From Dehalococcoidia bacterium (GTDB taxonomy: Bacteria > Chloroflexota > Dehalococcoidia > Dehalococcoidales > UBA1222): a stretch of DNA of 18,011 bases. Position 1 is the first letter of the stretch, and the number at the start of each line of letters is the position of its first letter. The position numbers were made by a program, and so were the translations under genes. The stretch is from contig WRDV01000009.1 in the NCBI GenBank assembly GCA_009779655.1, positions 1 to 18,011 on the forward strand, read 5' to 3'. Below are positions 8,513 to 14,490 of the stretch, piece after piece. The notes below the pieces were generated by a model that saw nothing but the letters and a program-made list of their open reading frames with translations, did not search any database and was not told the DNA's origin.

Positions 8513-8574
8513 TTTCTCTTCACCTCCATGTTTAGCACCAGATTCAAAATTCAGCATATTTCCATCCAATAAAA

Positions 8575-9624
8575 CTAATTATTCGTCGCACTTGTTTGCC
8601 TAGCCGGCACACCGCCATAAAGCTCTGTTACCAATAGGCTAATCAAGGAAGAAACGTAGTTCAATACCGCTATCGTGCGCTCATATTCCATGCGCGTAGG
8701 TCCGACAACAGCGATACTCCCAAGTGGCGCCCATGGCAGTCCGTATCGGCTGATTACCAAACTGCAATCATGTACAGCCTCTTCTTTATTTTCGCGCCCG
8801 ATAATAACACGCACGCCATACCCCGCCGAGTCATACGACAGCATCAAATCCGCCAGTTTTTTCTGCTCGGCCAAGCGAATCAGGTTCAATAAGCGCGGCC
8901 CCTGACAAAACTCAGGCTGATTAATCAAAAAATGCCAGCCTTCCAGAAACATTTCGCGCCCACTGCGCGCATCCTCAGCCTGTAATATCCGCAACACATG
9001 CTGCGTAATCAGCTGCTCAGACTGACTCAACTCCGCAATTTTGAGTTCAATCTGCGATATGCTTAAGCCGGCAAATAGCTGATTCAAATGCTTCGCTATA
9101 TTCGTCAGATCTTCCTGTGTCGTAACTCTTTCAAAGTTCACCAACTGCTGGCGCACTTTAGCGCCATGCAATACCAACACAACCAGCGCCATATGCGGCT
9201 GAATGGATACAATTTCTAGATGTTTGTACTGCGTCGCTGCAGGACGCGGCGTAGTAACAACCGCCACATTCTTAACCTGCTGAGACAACAACGTTACCGC
9301 CAGATTAAGCCATTCTTCCAGTTTATCCTCCACTTGATGGAATAGATGATTGATAAGAAATTGTTCCTCAAGCGGCAATTCCTGCCTCTTCAAATTCGCC
9401 ACATGATAGCGATAACCCTTGTCAGACGGCATGGAACCGGCAGCATGGTGCGGACGCACGATATAGCCTTCCTCCTCTAAACGAGCCACATCGTTACGCA
9501 CAGTAGCCGAGCTTACGTCTAGTCCGCATTCACCCAATACGCTGGATGAAGATACCGGCGCAACCCGCAAAACATACTGACGTATGATAGAGTTAAGTAT
9601 CAGCTCTTCTCGTGGTTTCAACAT
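8575..9624 (-). CDS. hrcA: Heat-inducible transcription repressor HrcA
   Basis: Represses heat-shock genes by binding the CIRCE operator; its folding depends on the GroE chaperonin. At 349 residues it has family length. The N-terminal winged helix reads LKPREELILNSIIRQYV, then SSATVRNDVARLEEEGYIVRPHHAAGSMPSDKGYR. The C-terminal domain contains VIIGRENKEEAVHDCSLVISRYG and GSIAVVGPTRMEY, both diagnostic. It is the first gene of hrcA-grpE-dnaK-J-dnaJ, so it should repress its own operon. The ATG at 9624 lies one base from the CIRCE operator, and its ribosome site (GGTGAG, 9639-9634) lies in the operator loop. Confidence 0.96.
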   Translation of the reverse strand: MLKPREELILNSIIRQYVLRVAPVSSSSVLGECGLDVSSATVRNDVARLEEEGYIVRPHHAAGSMPSDKGYRYHVANLKRQELPLEEQFLINHLFHQVEDKLEEWLNLAVTLLSQQVKNVAVVTTPRPAATQYKHLEIVSIQPHMALVVLVLHGAKVRQQLVNFERVTTQEDLTNIAKHLNQLFAGLSISQIELKIAELSQSEQLITQHVLRILQAEDARSGREMFLEGWHFLINQPEFCQGPRLLNLIRLAEQKKLADLMLSYDSAGYGVRVIIGRENKEEAVHDCSLVISRYGLPWAPLGSIAVVGPTRMEYERTIAVLNYVSSLISLLVTELYGGVPARQTSATNN

Positions 9625-9625
9625 A

Positions 9626-9652
9626 TTAGCAATCTCACCAATAGATTGCTAA
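9626..9652 (-). promoter_or_regulatory. CIRCE-type HrcA operator
   Basis: Perfect inverted repeat with arms TTAGCAATC (9626-9634) and GATTGCTAA (9644-9652) separated by 9 bases. The architecture is exactly that of CIRCE (TTAGCACTC-N9-GAGTGCTAA). The seventh arm position is changed symmetrically: C to A on one side, G to T on the other. The operator abuts the hrcA start codon and contains its Shine-Dalgarno in the loop. Confidence 0.9.
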
Positions 9653-9681
9653 TCCTATCATGTCTAACACTTATTTGTCAA
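9652..9681 (-). promoter_or_regulatory. Promoter of the hrcA operon
   Basis: On the minus strand, a consensus TTGACA (9681-9676), an 18-base spacer and TAGGAT (9657-9652) preceded by TGA (extended -10). The -10 overlaps the first base of the CIRCE operator, and the expected start point (about 9645) falls inside it. HrcA bound there would block RNA polymerase. Boxes were assigned by eye. Confidence 0.65.
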
Positions 9682-9816
9682 GGGGCATACGCCAACCAAT
9701 GCCATTTTGAATCGCTATTTACGGCTGCTTGTCGACAAACGCCATACAGGGCGCTTGTGTTTTATGAATATGTAAGTTGTGCTATGCTATTAGAAAACTA
9801 CCGTGGCGGGGATTTT

Positions 9817-10152
9817 GTGGCATTCGGGTTTTGGCAAATTGTTCTCATACTGTTTATATTGTGTGTCATTTTGACAGGCATGCGCATTTCGCGACGAGGC
9901 GTAAGTAAAACGACACGGCAAAGTACGCTTGCGCGGCGTGCGGACGCCACAGAGCGCGAAGAGCGGCACAGCAGTAATAACACGCATGCGTTTACGATGC
10001 GTTGGCTTGGTATCGCCCTTCTTATCGTGGGCGTAACAACCCTAGGTTACATCCTATGGTTAATAATTGACCGCATCATTATCATCTCTGTCGCAGCCGG
10101 GCTTATTATGCTGGCGGGCATCATATTTATTTTGCTTTCCACGCGCCGCTAG
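9817..10152 (+). CDS. Small membrane protein of unknown function with TatA-like N-terminus
   Basis: I do not recognise the family. The preferred start is a GTG at 9817 with GGCGGGG five bases upstream, giving 111 residues; an ATG at 9784 in the same frame is an alternative. The protein opens with AFGFWQIVLILFILCVILTG, a hydrophobic helix resembling the first helix of TatA-type translocase subunits (short aromatic lead, polar Q, aliphatic run). The usual FGxKKLP hinge and amphipathic helix are missing. A basic polar stretch (RISRRGVSKTTRQ to NNTHAF) follows, then two more hydrophobic helices (WLGIALLIVGVTTLGYILWLI and IIIISVAAGLIMLAGIIFILL). It is divergent from hrcA. An extended -10, TGCTATGCT, ends at 9788, with a poor -35. 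Confidence 0.6.
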   Translation: MAFGFWQIVLILFILCVILTGMRISRRGVSKTTRQSTLARRADATEREERHSSNNTHAFTMRWLGIALLIVGVTTLGYILWLIIDRIIIISVAAGLIMLAGIIFILLSTRR

Positions 10153-10156
10153 ACGC

Positions 10157-10186
10157 TTGACAGTCTACTAAACAGGTTGTTAAACT
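10157..10186 (+). promoter_or_regulatory. Promoter of nadK
   Basis: Consensus TTGACA at 10157-10162, an 18-base spacer and TAAACT at 10181-10186, immediately after the small membrane-protein gene. The predicted start, near 10193, leaves a leader of about 22 bases containing AGGAG (10198-10202), 13 bases from the nadK ATG. Confidence 0.65.
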
Positions 10187-10215
10187 GCCTATCCATTAGG
10201 AGTGCTGCTTCATCT

Positions 10216-11058
10216 ATGAAAAAAGTCGGAATCGCCTACCATCCGCTGAACGCAAGAGTACCTGAGTTAATCCACAAACTAAGCGCCATACTGCAAGCCC
10301 ATAGTCTTGAGTATTGGCAATGCTCAGCTTGGGATACTGCGCAGTTACGCCGGCATTTTCCAAACACAGACTTAATCTTCACTGTGGGCGGAGACGGTAC
10401 AATTCTGCGCGTAGCACAGGCACTTAACGGAGCACCTATACCCATCACCGGCATCAACCTCGGACAGCTGGGATTCTTAACCGAAATACAACCTAACGAC
10501 GGCAGTGAAAAACTGCTGGCACTGTTAGCCGGCAAGGGCTGGTGCGATGAGCGCGCTATGCTGGATGCAGAATTACAACACAATGTAAACGGCAAAAAAG
10601 AAACATTGTATTTCAACGCGTTAAATGATGTTGTCATGGCTCGCGGCGCTATTGCCCGTATTATAGAAGTCACCGCCAGCGTGGATGGAGCCGTAGTAGA
10701 CACATACAAAGCCGACGGCGCATTGGTCGCCAGCGCCACAGGCAGTACAGGCTATGCCTTAGCCGCCGGAGGACCAATACTTAACCCAAAATCCGCAGAC
10801 ATTTTGCTTGTTCCTATATTGCCGCACGTGTCTTTACAACATCCGCTAGTACTCAGCTCCGCAAGCGTCGTCACGCTTAAGCTCTCCGCAACAAGTCCGG
10901 CCACCCTGTCCATTGATGGACATATCAGCATTGAACTATTCGATGGGGACAGTGTCACCGTACGATGCGGCACAAAACGCACGCGCTTTCTGCGCATTGC
11001 CCCGCCGGAATATTTTTACGTCTCGCTAAGTCGTAAATTAAAAAGGACCGCCGTATGA
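10216..11058 (+). CDS. nadK: NAD kinase
   Basis: Phosphorylates NAD to NADP in the cytoplasm. The chosen ATG at 10216 gives MKKVGIAYHP, the expected first beta strand, and 280 residues; a TTG at 10177 in frame would add 13 unconserved residues and lies in the promoter. The catalytic GGDGT motif is at 58-62 (FTVGGDGTILRVAQ), followed by GINLGQLGFLTE. The C-terminal part has TYKADGALVASATGSTGYALAAGGPI, with the diagnostic TGSTGY motif. The gene overlaps the acetyltransferase start by four bases (ATGA). Confidence 0.95.
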   Translation: MKKVGIAYHPLNARVPELIHKLSAILQAHSLEYWQCSAWDTAQLRRHFPNTDLIFTVGGDGTILRVAQALNGAPIPITGINLGQLGFLTEIQPNDGSEKLLALLAGKGWCDERAMLDAELQHNVNGKKETLYFNALNDVVMARGAIARIIEVTASVDGAVVDTYKADGALVASATGSTGYALAAGGPILNPKSADILLVPILPHVSLQHPLVLSSASVVTLKLSATSPATLSIDGHISIELFDGDSVTVRCGTKRTRFLRIAPPEYFYVSLSRKLKRTAV

Positions 11059-11516
11059 CATATAAAATTGAAAAAGCCAATATTGAGGACGCCCTCACCA
11101 TACAGAAAATTGTTAACTCCTTTGCCGAGGCTGGCGAAATGTTAGCGCGCCCGCTGTCAGAGATTTACGAAAACTTGCGTGATTTCTATGTGGCGCGCCA
11201 TGACGGCAGGGTTGTTGCCTGCGCCGCGCTGCATATAGCGTGGAGCGACATGGCCGAAGTAAAAAGCTTGGCTGTCAGCGAAGAACATCAGCGGGAAGGG
11301 TTGGGCGAAGCGCTGGTTGAAGCCTGTCTGAAAGAAGCCGAGGATCTCGGCATTCAGAACATCTTTGTCCTAACTTATGTTAAATCATTTTTTGAAAAAT
11401 GCGGCTTTCACGAGGAAGATAAAGATGTCCTGCCGCATAAAATCTGGGGAGAGTGCTACCGTTGCCCTAAATTTCCTAACTGCGACGAAATAGCAATGGT
11501 TTACCGATTTAAATAA
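11055..11516 (+). CDS. argA: GNAT acetyltransferase, short ArgA (N-acetylglutamate synthase) type
   Basis: A stand-alone GNAT domain of 153 residues that transfers acetyl from acetyl-CoA, most likely to glutamate as the first step of arginine synthesis. The acetyl-CoA pyrophosphate loop is QREGLG (79-84), after the strand MAEVKSLAVS. The C-terminal half has TYVKSFFEKCGFHEED and DVLPHKIW, then three cysteines in ECYRCPKFPNCDEIAM (134, 137, 143). This pattern is typical of the short ArgA-like group and could bind a metal. Translation is coupled to nadK, with AAGGA eight bases before the ATG. The substrate is inferred from family resemblance; other small-molecule or amino-acid acetyltransferases remain possible. 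Confidence 0.78.
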   Translation: MTYKIEKANIEDALTIQKIVNSFAEAGEMLARPLSEIYENLRDFYVARHDGRVVACAALHIAWSDMAEVKSLAVSEEHQREGLGEALVEACLKEAEDLGIQNIFVLTYVKSFFEKCGFHEEDKDVLPHKIWGECYRCPKFPNCDEIAMVYRFK

Positions 11517-12049
11517 TGTCTGAATACCGCATTCTATCCGGCAACAAACTCTATACCGGGCACAATATCAGCTTGCGTATAGACAAAGTTCAGTTATCAT
11601 CTGGGCAGCTGACCGAACGAGAAGTTATTGAGCACCGCGGAGCGGTAGCCATAGTAGCACTGGGTGCAGACGGGCGCATATTGCTGGAAAAACAATTCCG
11701 CCACGCAGTAAACAAAGAACTATTGGAAATACCAGCCGGCGGCATTGACCATGGCGAAACACCAGAAGATGCCGCGAAGCGCGAGTTACAAGAGGAAACC
11801 GGCTATTATCCGAAAAAACTTATCCGTTTATGCGGGTTCTATTCAGCTCCAGGGTTTACCAATGAGTATTTGCACCTGTTTTTGGCTTATGAGCTTGTTC
11901 CATCACGCCTTATCGCCGACGACACTGAAGAAATCGAGATAATATGGACACCATTGCATGATGCGGCAGAAATGATACGAAAAGGCGAGATTGAGGATGC
12001 TAAAAGCATCGTCGGATTATTGTACTATCTAAAATTCATACCCGCCTAG
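11516..12049 (+). CDS. Nudix hydrolase, ADP-ribose pyrophosphatase type
   Basis: 177 residues. The complete Nudix box is GGIDHGETPEDAAKRELQEETG (75-96), with the metal-binding REL-EE residues intact. The N-terminal strand segment (SGNKLYTGHNISLRIDKVQL), the phrase EHRGAVAIVAL and FYSAPGFTNEYLHLFLA fit the ADP-ribose pyrophosphatase group (NudF-like), which splits ADP-ribose to AMP and ribose 5-phosphate. The start overlaps the acetyltransferase stop by one base (TAATG) and has no independent ribosome site, so translation is coupled. With NAD kinase two genes upstream, a nicotinamide-nucleotide housekeeping theme is plausible but inferred. Confidence 0.88.
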   Translation: MSEYRILSGNKLYTGHNISLRIDKVQLSSGQLTEREVIEHRGAVAIVALGADGRILLEKQFRHAVNKELLEIPAGGIDHGETPEDAAKRELQEETGYYPKKLIRLCGFYSAPGFTNEYLHLFLAYELVPSRLIADDTEEIEIIWTPLHDAAEMIRKGEIEDAKSIVGLLYYLKFIPA

Positions 12050-12092
12050 CTCAGCCTCAAGCCAAGAGTTATTTCGACGATTCAAAAAAGCA

Positions 12093-12132
12093 TTACCACG
12101 CCCATCGCTTTCGTGCTAGAATTAGCACAGAT
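12093..12132 (+). promoter_or_regulatory. Promoter of the fumarase operon, probably leaderless
   Basis: Extended -10, TGCTAGAAT (hexamer TAGAAT at 12117-12122), with a possible TTACCA -35 at 12093-12098 (18-base spacer). The ATG of the first gene begins only ten bases after the -10, leaving a leader of about four bases, and no Shine-Dalgarno is present. The -10 sits in a small perfect hairpin, GTGCTA-GAAT-TAGCAC (12113-12128). Confidence 0.55.
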
Positions 12133-12978
12133 ATGAGAGAAATCAACGCCGCTGAAATCAGTAAAGCCGTTGCCCACCTTGCGCAGAAAACCAATTTTGA
12201 GTTGAATGACGGCGTACTTACGCTTATTGAAAAAGCACTCTTGAACGAGGTTTCTCCTATTGGATGCGATGTGTTAGATAAGTTACTGGAGAACGCACGC
12301 CTAGCTAAATCGGAGAACACTCCTCTATGCCAAGACTGCGGAACAGCAGTTGTGTTTCTTGATATAGGGCAGGATGTGCATATCATAGGCGACGATTTAT
12401 ATACAGCCATAGCCGATGGCGTACGCCAAGGATATCAAGAAGGATGCCTGCGAAAATCAATGGTTAAGGATCCATTCTCAGCTCGCACTAACACTGAAGA
12501 TAATACACCGCCCACTATTCACACTGAAATTGTGCCGGGCGAACAAATTAAAATCAGTTTCATGCCTAAAGGCGGCGGTTCCGAGAACATGAGCCGCCTA
12601 GTTATGCTCAAGCCAGAGGCAGGAACCCAAGGCATTATCAACGCAGTAACATACGCAGTACAGGACGCCGGAGGTAATTCTTGCCCACCGCTAATAATTG
12701 GGCTTGGCATCGGAGCTACCGCCGAAAAAGCTATGCAAAATGCCAAGCGCTCCTTGTTGCGCCCTGCCGGGCAGCCTAATTCAAATCCTGAAGTAGCCGC
12801 GCTAGAAAGCCAAGTGCTAGAAAGCGTCAATAAACTTGGAGTGGGGCCATTGGGCATGGGTGGCACGGTGACAGCTATGGCTGTACATGCTGAATCGCGC
12901 CCATGCCACTTTGCCAGTCTTCCGCTGGCTATAAACCTGCAATGCCACAGCGCGCGACACGGCGAGGTAACACTCTGA
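12133..12978 (+). CDS. fumA: Class I fumarate hydratase, alpha subunit
   Basis: The [4Fe-4S]-cluster half of the two-subunit, oxygen-sensitive fumarase interconverting fumarate and malate. At 281 residues it matches the stand-alone alpha subunit. The three cluster cysteines are C66 in PLCQDCG, C184 in GGNSCPP and C271 in LQCHSARH. KGGGSENMS (146-154) and IGLGIGATAEKA support the family. The first cysteine motif is normally CQDTG; here the threonine is a second cysteine (C69). A related L-tartrate dehydratase alpha subunit cannot be excluded by eye. The stop overlaps the beta-subunit start (TGATG). The symbol marks the class I alpha subunit, not the single-chain E. coli enzyme. Confidence 0.88.
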   Translation: MREINAAEISKAVAHLAQKTNFELNDGVLTLIEKALLNEVSPIGCDVLDKLLENARLAKSENTPLCQDCGTAVVFLDIGQDVHIIGDDLYTAIADGVRQGYQEGCLRKSMVKDPFSARTNTEDNTPPTIHTEIVPGEQIKISFMPKGGGSENMSRLVMLKPEAGTQGIINAVTYAVQDAGGNSCPPLIIGLGIGATAEKAMQNAKRSLLRPAGQPNSNPEVAALESQVLESVNKLGVGPLGMGGTVTAMAVHAESRPCHFASLPLAINLQCHSARHGEVTL

Positions 12979-13532
12979 TGACTACATGGAACATTGCCTC
13001 ACCCATTGAAGAAGATCAACTTGCCAAACTTCACGCCGGCGACCATGTCTCAATTTCCGGAATAGTTTATACTGCCCGCGACGCCGCTCATAAACGCTTG
13101 GTTGAGGCGCTTAAAAACGGTCTTCCGCTACCTTTTAACTTGCATGGTCAAACAATCTACTATATGGGGCCGTCTCCAACTCGTTCGGGACAAATTATCG
13201 GATCATGCGGGCCCACTACAAGCAAACGCATGGATGATTTTACTCTTAAACTGTTATCGGCCGGATTGCGTGCAATGATTGGCAAAGGAGAACGCTCCCA
13301 GGGGGTGCGTGAGGCCATCAAAAAGTATCACTCTGTATATTTTGTAACGTACGGCGGAGCCGGGGCGCTGCTGGCAAAAACAGTACGCAAAGCTGAGGTA
13401 GTAGCCTATCCGGAATTAGAAGCTGAGTCCATATTACGTCTTGAGGTTGAACGTTTCCCGGCCATAGTAGCAAATGACATTCACGGCAGAAATCTATTCG
13501 AAGAACAAATCGCAAAATACCGCCGTTATTAG
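12978..13532 (+). CDS. fumB: Class I fumarate hydratase, beta subunit
   Basis: Partner of the preceding alpha subunit, supplying the swivelling substrate-binding domain. The ATG at 12978 overlaps the alpha stop by one base and gives 184 residues; the frame is open further upstream, but only inside the alpha gene. Diagnostic motifs are YYMGPSPTRSGQIIGSCGPTTSKRMD and AMIGKGERSQ, followed by the YGGAGALLAKTV block. The two subunits would assemble a heterotetramer serving the (probably incomplete) citric acid cycle and fumarate recycling from purine and arginine synthesis. An AGGAGG ribosome site for the next gene begins inside its stop region. The symbol denotes the beta subunit. Confidence 0.88.
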   Translation: MTTWNIASPIEEDQLAKLHAGDHVSISGIVYTARDAAHKRLVEALKNGLPLPFNLHGQTIYYMGPSPTRSGQIIGSCGPTTSKRMDDFTLKLLSAGLRAMIGKGERSQGVREAIKKYHSVYFVTYGGAGALLAKTVRKAEVVAYPELEAESILRLEVERFPAIVANDIHGRNLFEEQIAKYRRY

Positions 13533-13541
13533 GAGGAAAAC

Positions 13542-13886
13542 TTGGAAGATTGTATCTTCTGCAAAATCATCAACGGAATCGTTCCCAGCAACAAAATATT
13601 CGAGGATGATCTGGTTTTTGCTTTCCGCGACATACACCCCGTAGCCCCCGCTCATATCCTTATCATTCCCAAAAAACACTACCCTAACCTAGAAGCCATA
13701 GATGCGACCGACCAGCCACTGTTGAGTCATCTGCTACATGCAGTAAATCTGATAGCCAGGCAGGAATGCCTTGATAAAAATGGCTATCGAATTGCGATCA
13801 ACTGCGGACCTTGGGGAGGACAGGTAGTGCAACATCTGCATATGCATCTGTTAGGCGGGCGCAAATTAGCCGATGAATTGGGATAG
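13542..13886 (+). CDS. HIT-family nucleotide-binding hydrolase (HINT-like)
   Basis: 114 residues; histidine-triad protein that binds purine nucleotides and hydrolyses nucleoside phosphoramidates or related substrates. It starts CIFCKIINGIVPSNKIFEDD, has PVAPAHILIIPKKHY, and ends with the triad HLHMHLL (H98, H100, H102). The start is a TTG at 13542 backed by a perfect AGGAGG (13531-13536) five bases upstream; no ATG precedes the conserved CIFCK segment. It follows fumB by nine bases and is likely co-transcribed, though no functional link to fumarase is apparent. Confidence 0.92.
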   Translation: MEDCIFCKIINGIVPSNKIFEDDLVFAFRDIHPVAPAHILIIPKKHYPNLEAIDATDQPLLSHLLHAVNLIARQECLDKNGYRIAINCGPWGGQVVQHLHMHLLGGRKLADELG

Positions 13887-13894
13887 CGTTATTT

Positions 13895-14026
13895 CTACTT
13901 CATCCTAACGTAGCAAAGAAAGCTCATTTTGCTGACCGCCTCGTATAGCCGCATATTCTCGGAATGGCTGTGAAATTCATAGCCAAATAAACTTACTTTG
14001 GGGCACTCTATCATGCCAAATGCCAA
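13895..14026 (-). pseudogene. Possible C-terminal remnant of a PepT-like (M20) peptidase
   Basis: A 43-codon open stretch ending in a TAG at 13897-13895 encodes CPKVSLFGYEFHSHSENMRL followed by YEAVSKMSFLCYVRMK. The pattern G-x-x-FH-x-x-x-E, then a helix ending the protein, recalls the C-terminus of tripeptidase T. The frame is closed by TAA immediately upstream, so at most the last tenth of such a gene remains. This is pattern recognition only; a chance open frame is quite possible. Confidence 0.25.
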
Positions 14027-14152
14027 TTAAACCTCTATGGCAACCTTTTTATAGTGCTTAACTGCTTTTAGCATAATCATCTTGCATGGTATACTTGACA
14101 ATATTTGCAAAGCATAATATGCTAATAATGCAAGGCAAACTGTATTTTAAGT
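14027..14152 (+). promoter_or_regulatory. Promoter and candidate operator of the XRE gene
   Basis: Consensus TTGACA at 14095-14100, a 17-base spacer and TATGCT at 14118-14123. The -10 forms the right half of an inverted repeat AGCATA-A-TATGCT (14111-14123), a candidate autoregulatory operator. Bases 14027-14094 carry no recognisable feature. Confidence 0.5.
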
Positions 14153-14380
14153 GTGCATAATTTGAAAACTATAATCCCAGAGTTGCGGAAAAAACACAGA
14201 CTCTCTCAAGAGGAGTTGGCAGTGGCTGTCGGCGTGACGCGGCAGACTATCACATCTATCGAGATTGGGAAATATACGGCATCACTGCCTCTTGCCTATA
14301 AAATTGCAAAGTGCTTTGGCAAATCGATTGAAGAAGTCTTTGATTTCTCGGGCGTGGAGATTCCAAATGAACCATTTTAG
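14153..14380 (+). CDS. XRE-family helix-turn-helix regulator (YozG-like, short)
   Basis: 75-residue DNA-binding protein that is almost entirely one HTH domain: LRKKHRLSQEELAVAVGVTR, then QTITSIEIGKYTASLPLAYK and IAKCFGKSIEEVFDF. Helices 2 and 3 span about residues 18-38. Such small repressors usually sit directly upstream of a membrane-protein gene, and a gene of that sort begins here at 14367, overlapping this one by 14 bases. The start is a GTG at 14153 (a TTG at 14162 is the alternative); neither has a good ribosome site. The content looks Firmicutes-like and is probably acquired. Confidence 0.85.
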   Translation: MHNLKTIIPELRKKHRLSQEELAVAVGVTRQTITSIEIGKYTASLPLAYKIAKCFGKSIEEVFDFSGVEIPNEPF

Positions 14381-14490
14381 GCAAAAGATAGTAGACCGAA
14401 TTCTTTTACTTGCAACGGGATTGGCTATCACATTTGGTGTGCTAATCTACTCTTTTACGCAAAGCAGATTTGATTATATTGATGGTTTTT
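14367..14490 (+). pseudogene. Truncated membrane protein, partner of the XRE regulator
   Basis: From an ATG at 14367, inside the end of the XRE gene, the frame gives MNHFRQKIVDRILLLATGLA, then ITFGVLIYSFTQ and RFDYIDGFWQ: one membrane helix and a short loop. Shortly after, the sequence becomes coding in another frame for an unrelated ABC permease. This frame drifts on to a stop at 14642 without further convincing content. It is likely the first 40 or so residues of a multi-helix membrane protein cut off by a deletion or insertion. The exact junction is uncertain (about 14483-14560). Confidence 0.55.

Noticed and set aside
8513..8569. Longer grpE from a TTG at 8569 or ATG at 8557
   Set aside because: A full-strength GGAGGTG site sits directly before the internal ATG at 8512, while the upstream starts have none, and the added residues are not a GrpE feature.
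9646..9816. Upstream extension of the small membrane-protein frame back to a TTG at 9646
   Set aside because: The extension begins inside the CIRCE operator, crosses the hrcA promoter, has no ribosome site and encodes nothing recognisable before FWQIVLIL.
10177..10215. Longer nadK from a TTG at 10177
   Set aside because: It would start within the promoter spacer and add 13 unconserved residues; MKKVGIAYHP at 10216 is the expected NadK start.
12903..12977. Longer fumarase beta from 12903
   Set aside because: It lies wholly inside the alpha-subunit gene; the TGATG overlap at 12976-12980 gives the natural coupled start.
13966..13984. Imperfect palindrome GGCTGTGAA-A-TTCATAGCC after the HIT gene
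   Set aside because: It has a mismatch (G-T), a tiny loop and no T-run, and lies within the possible peptidase remnant; not supported as a terminator.
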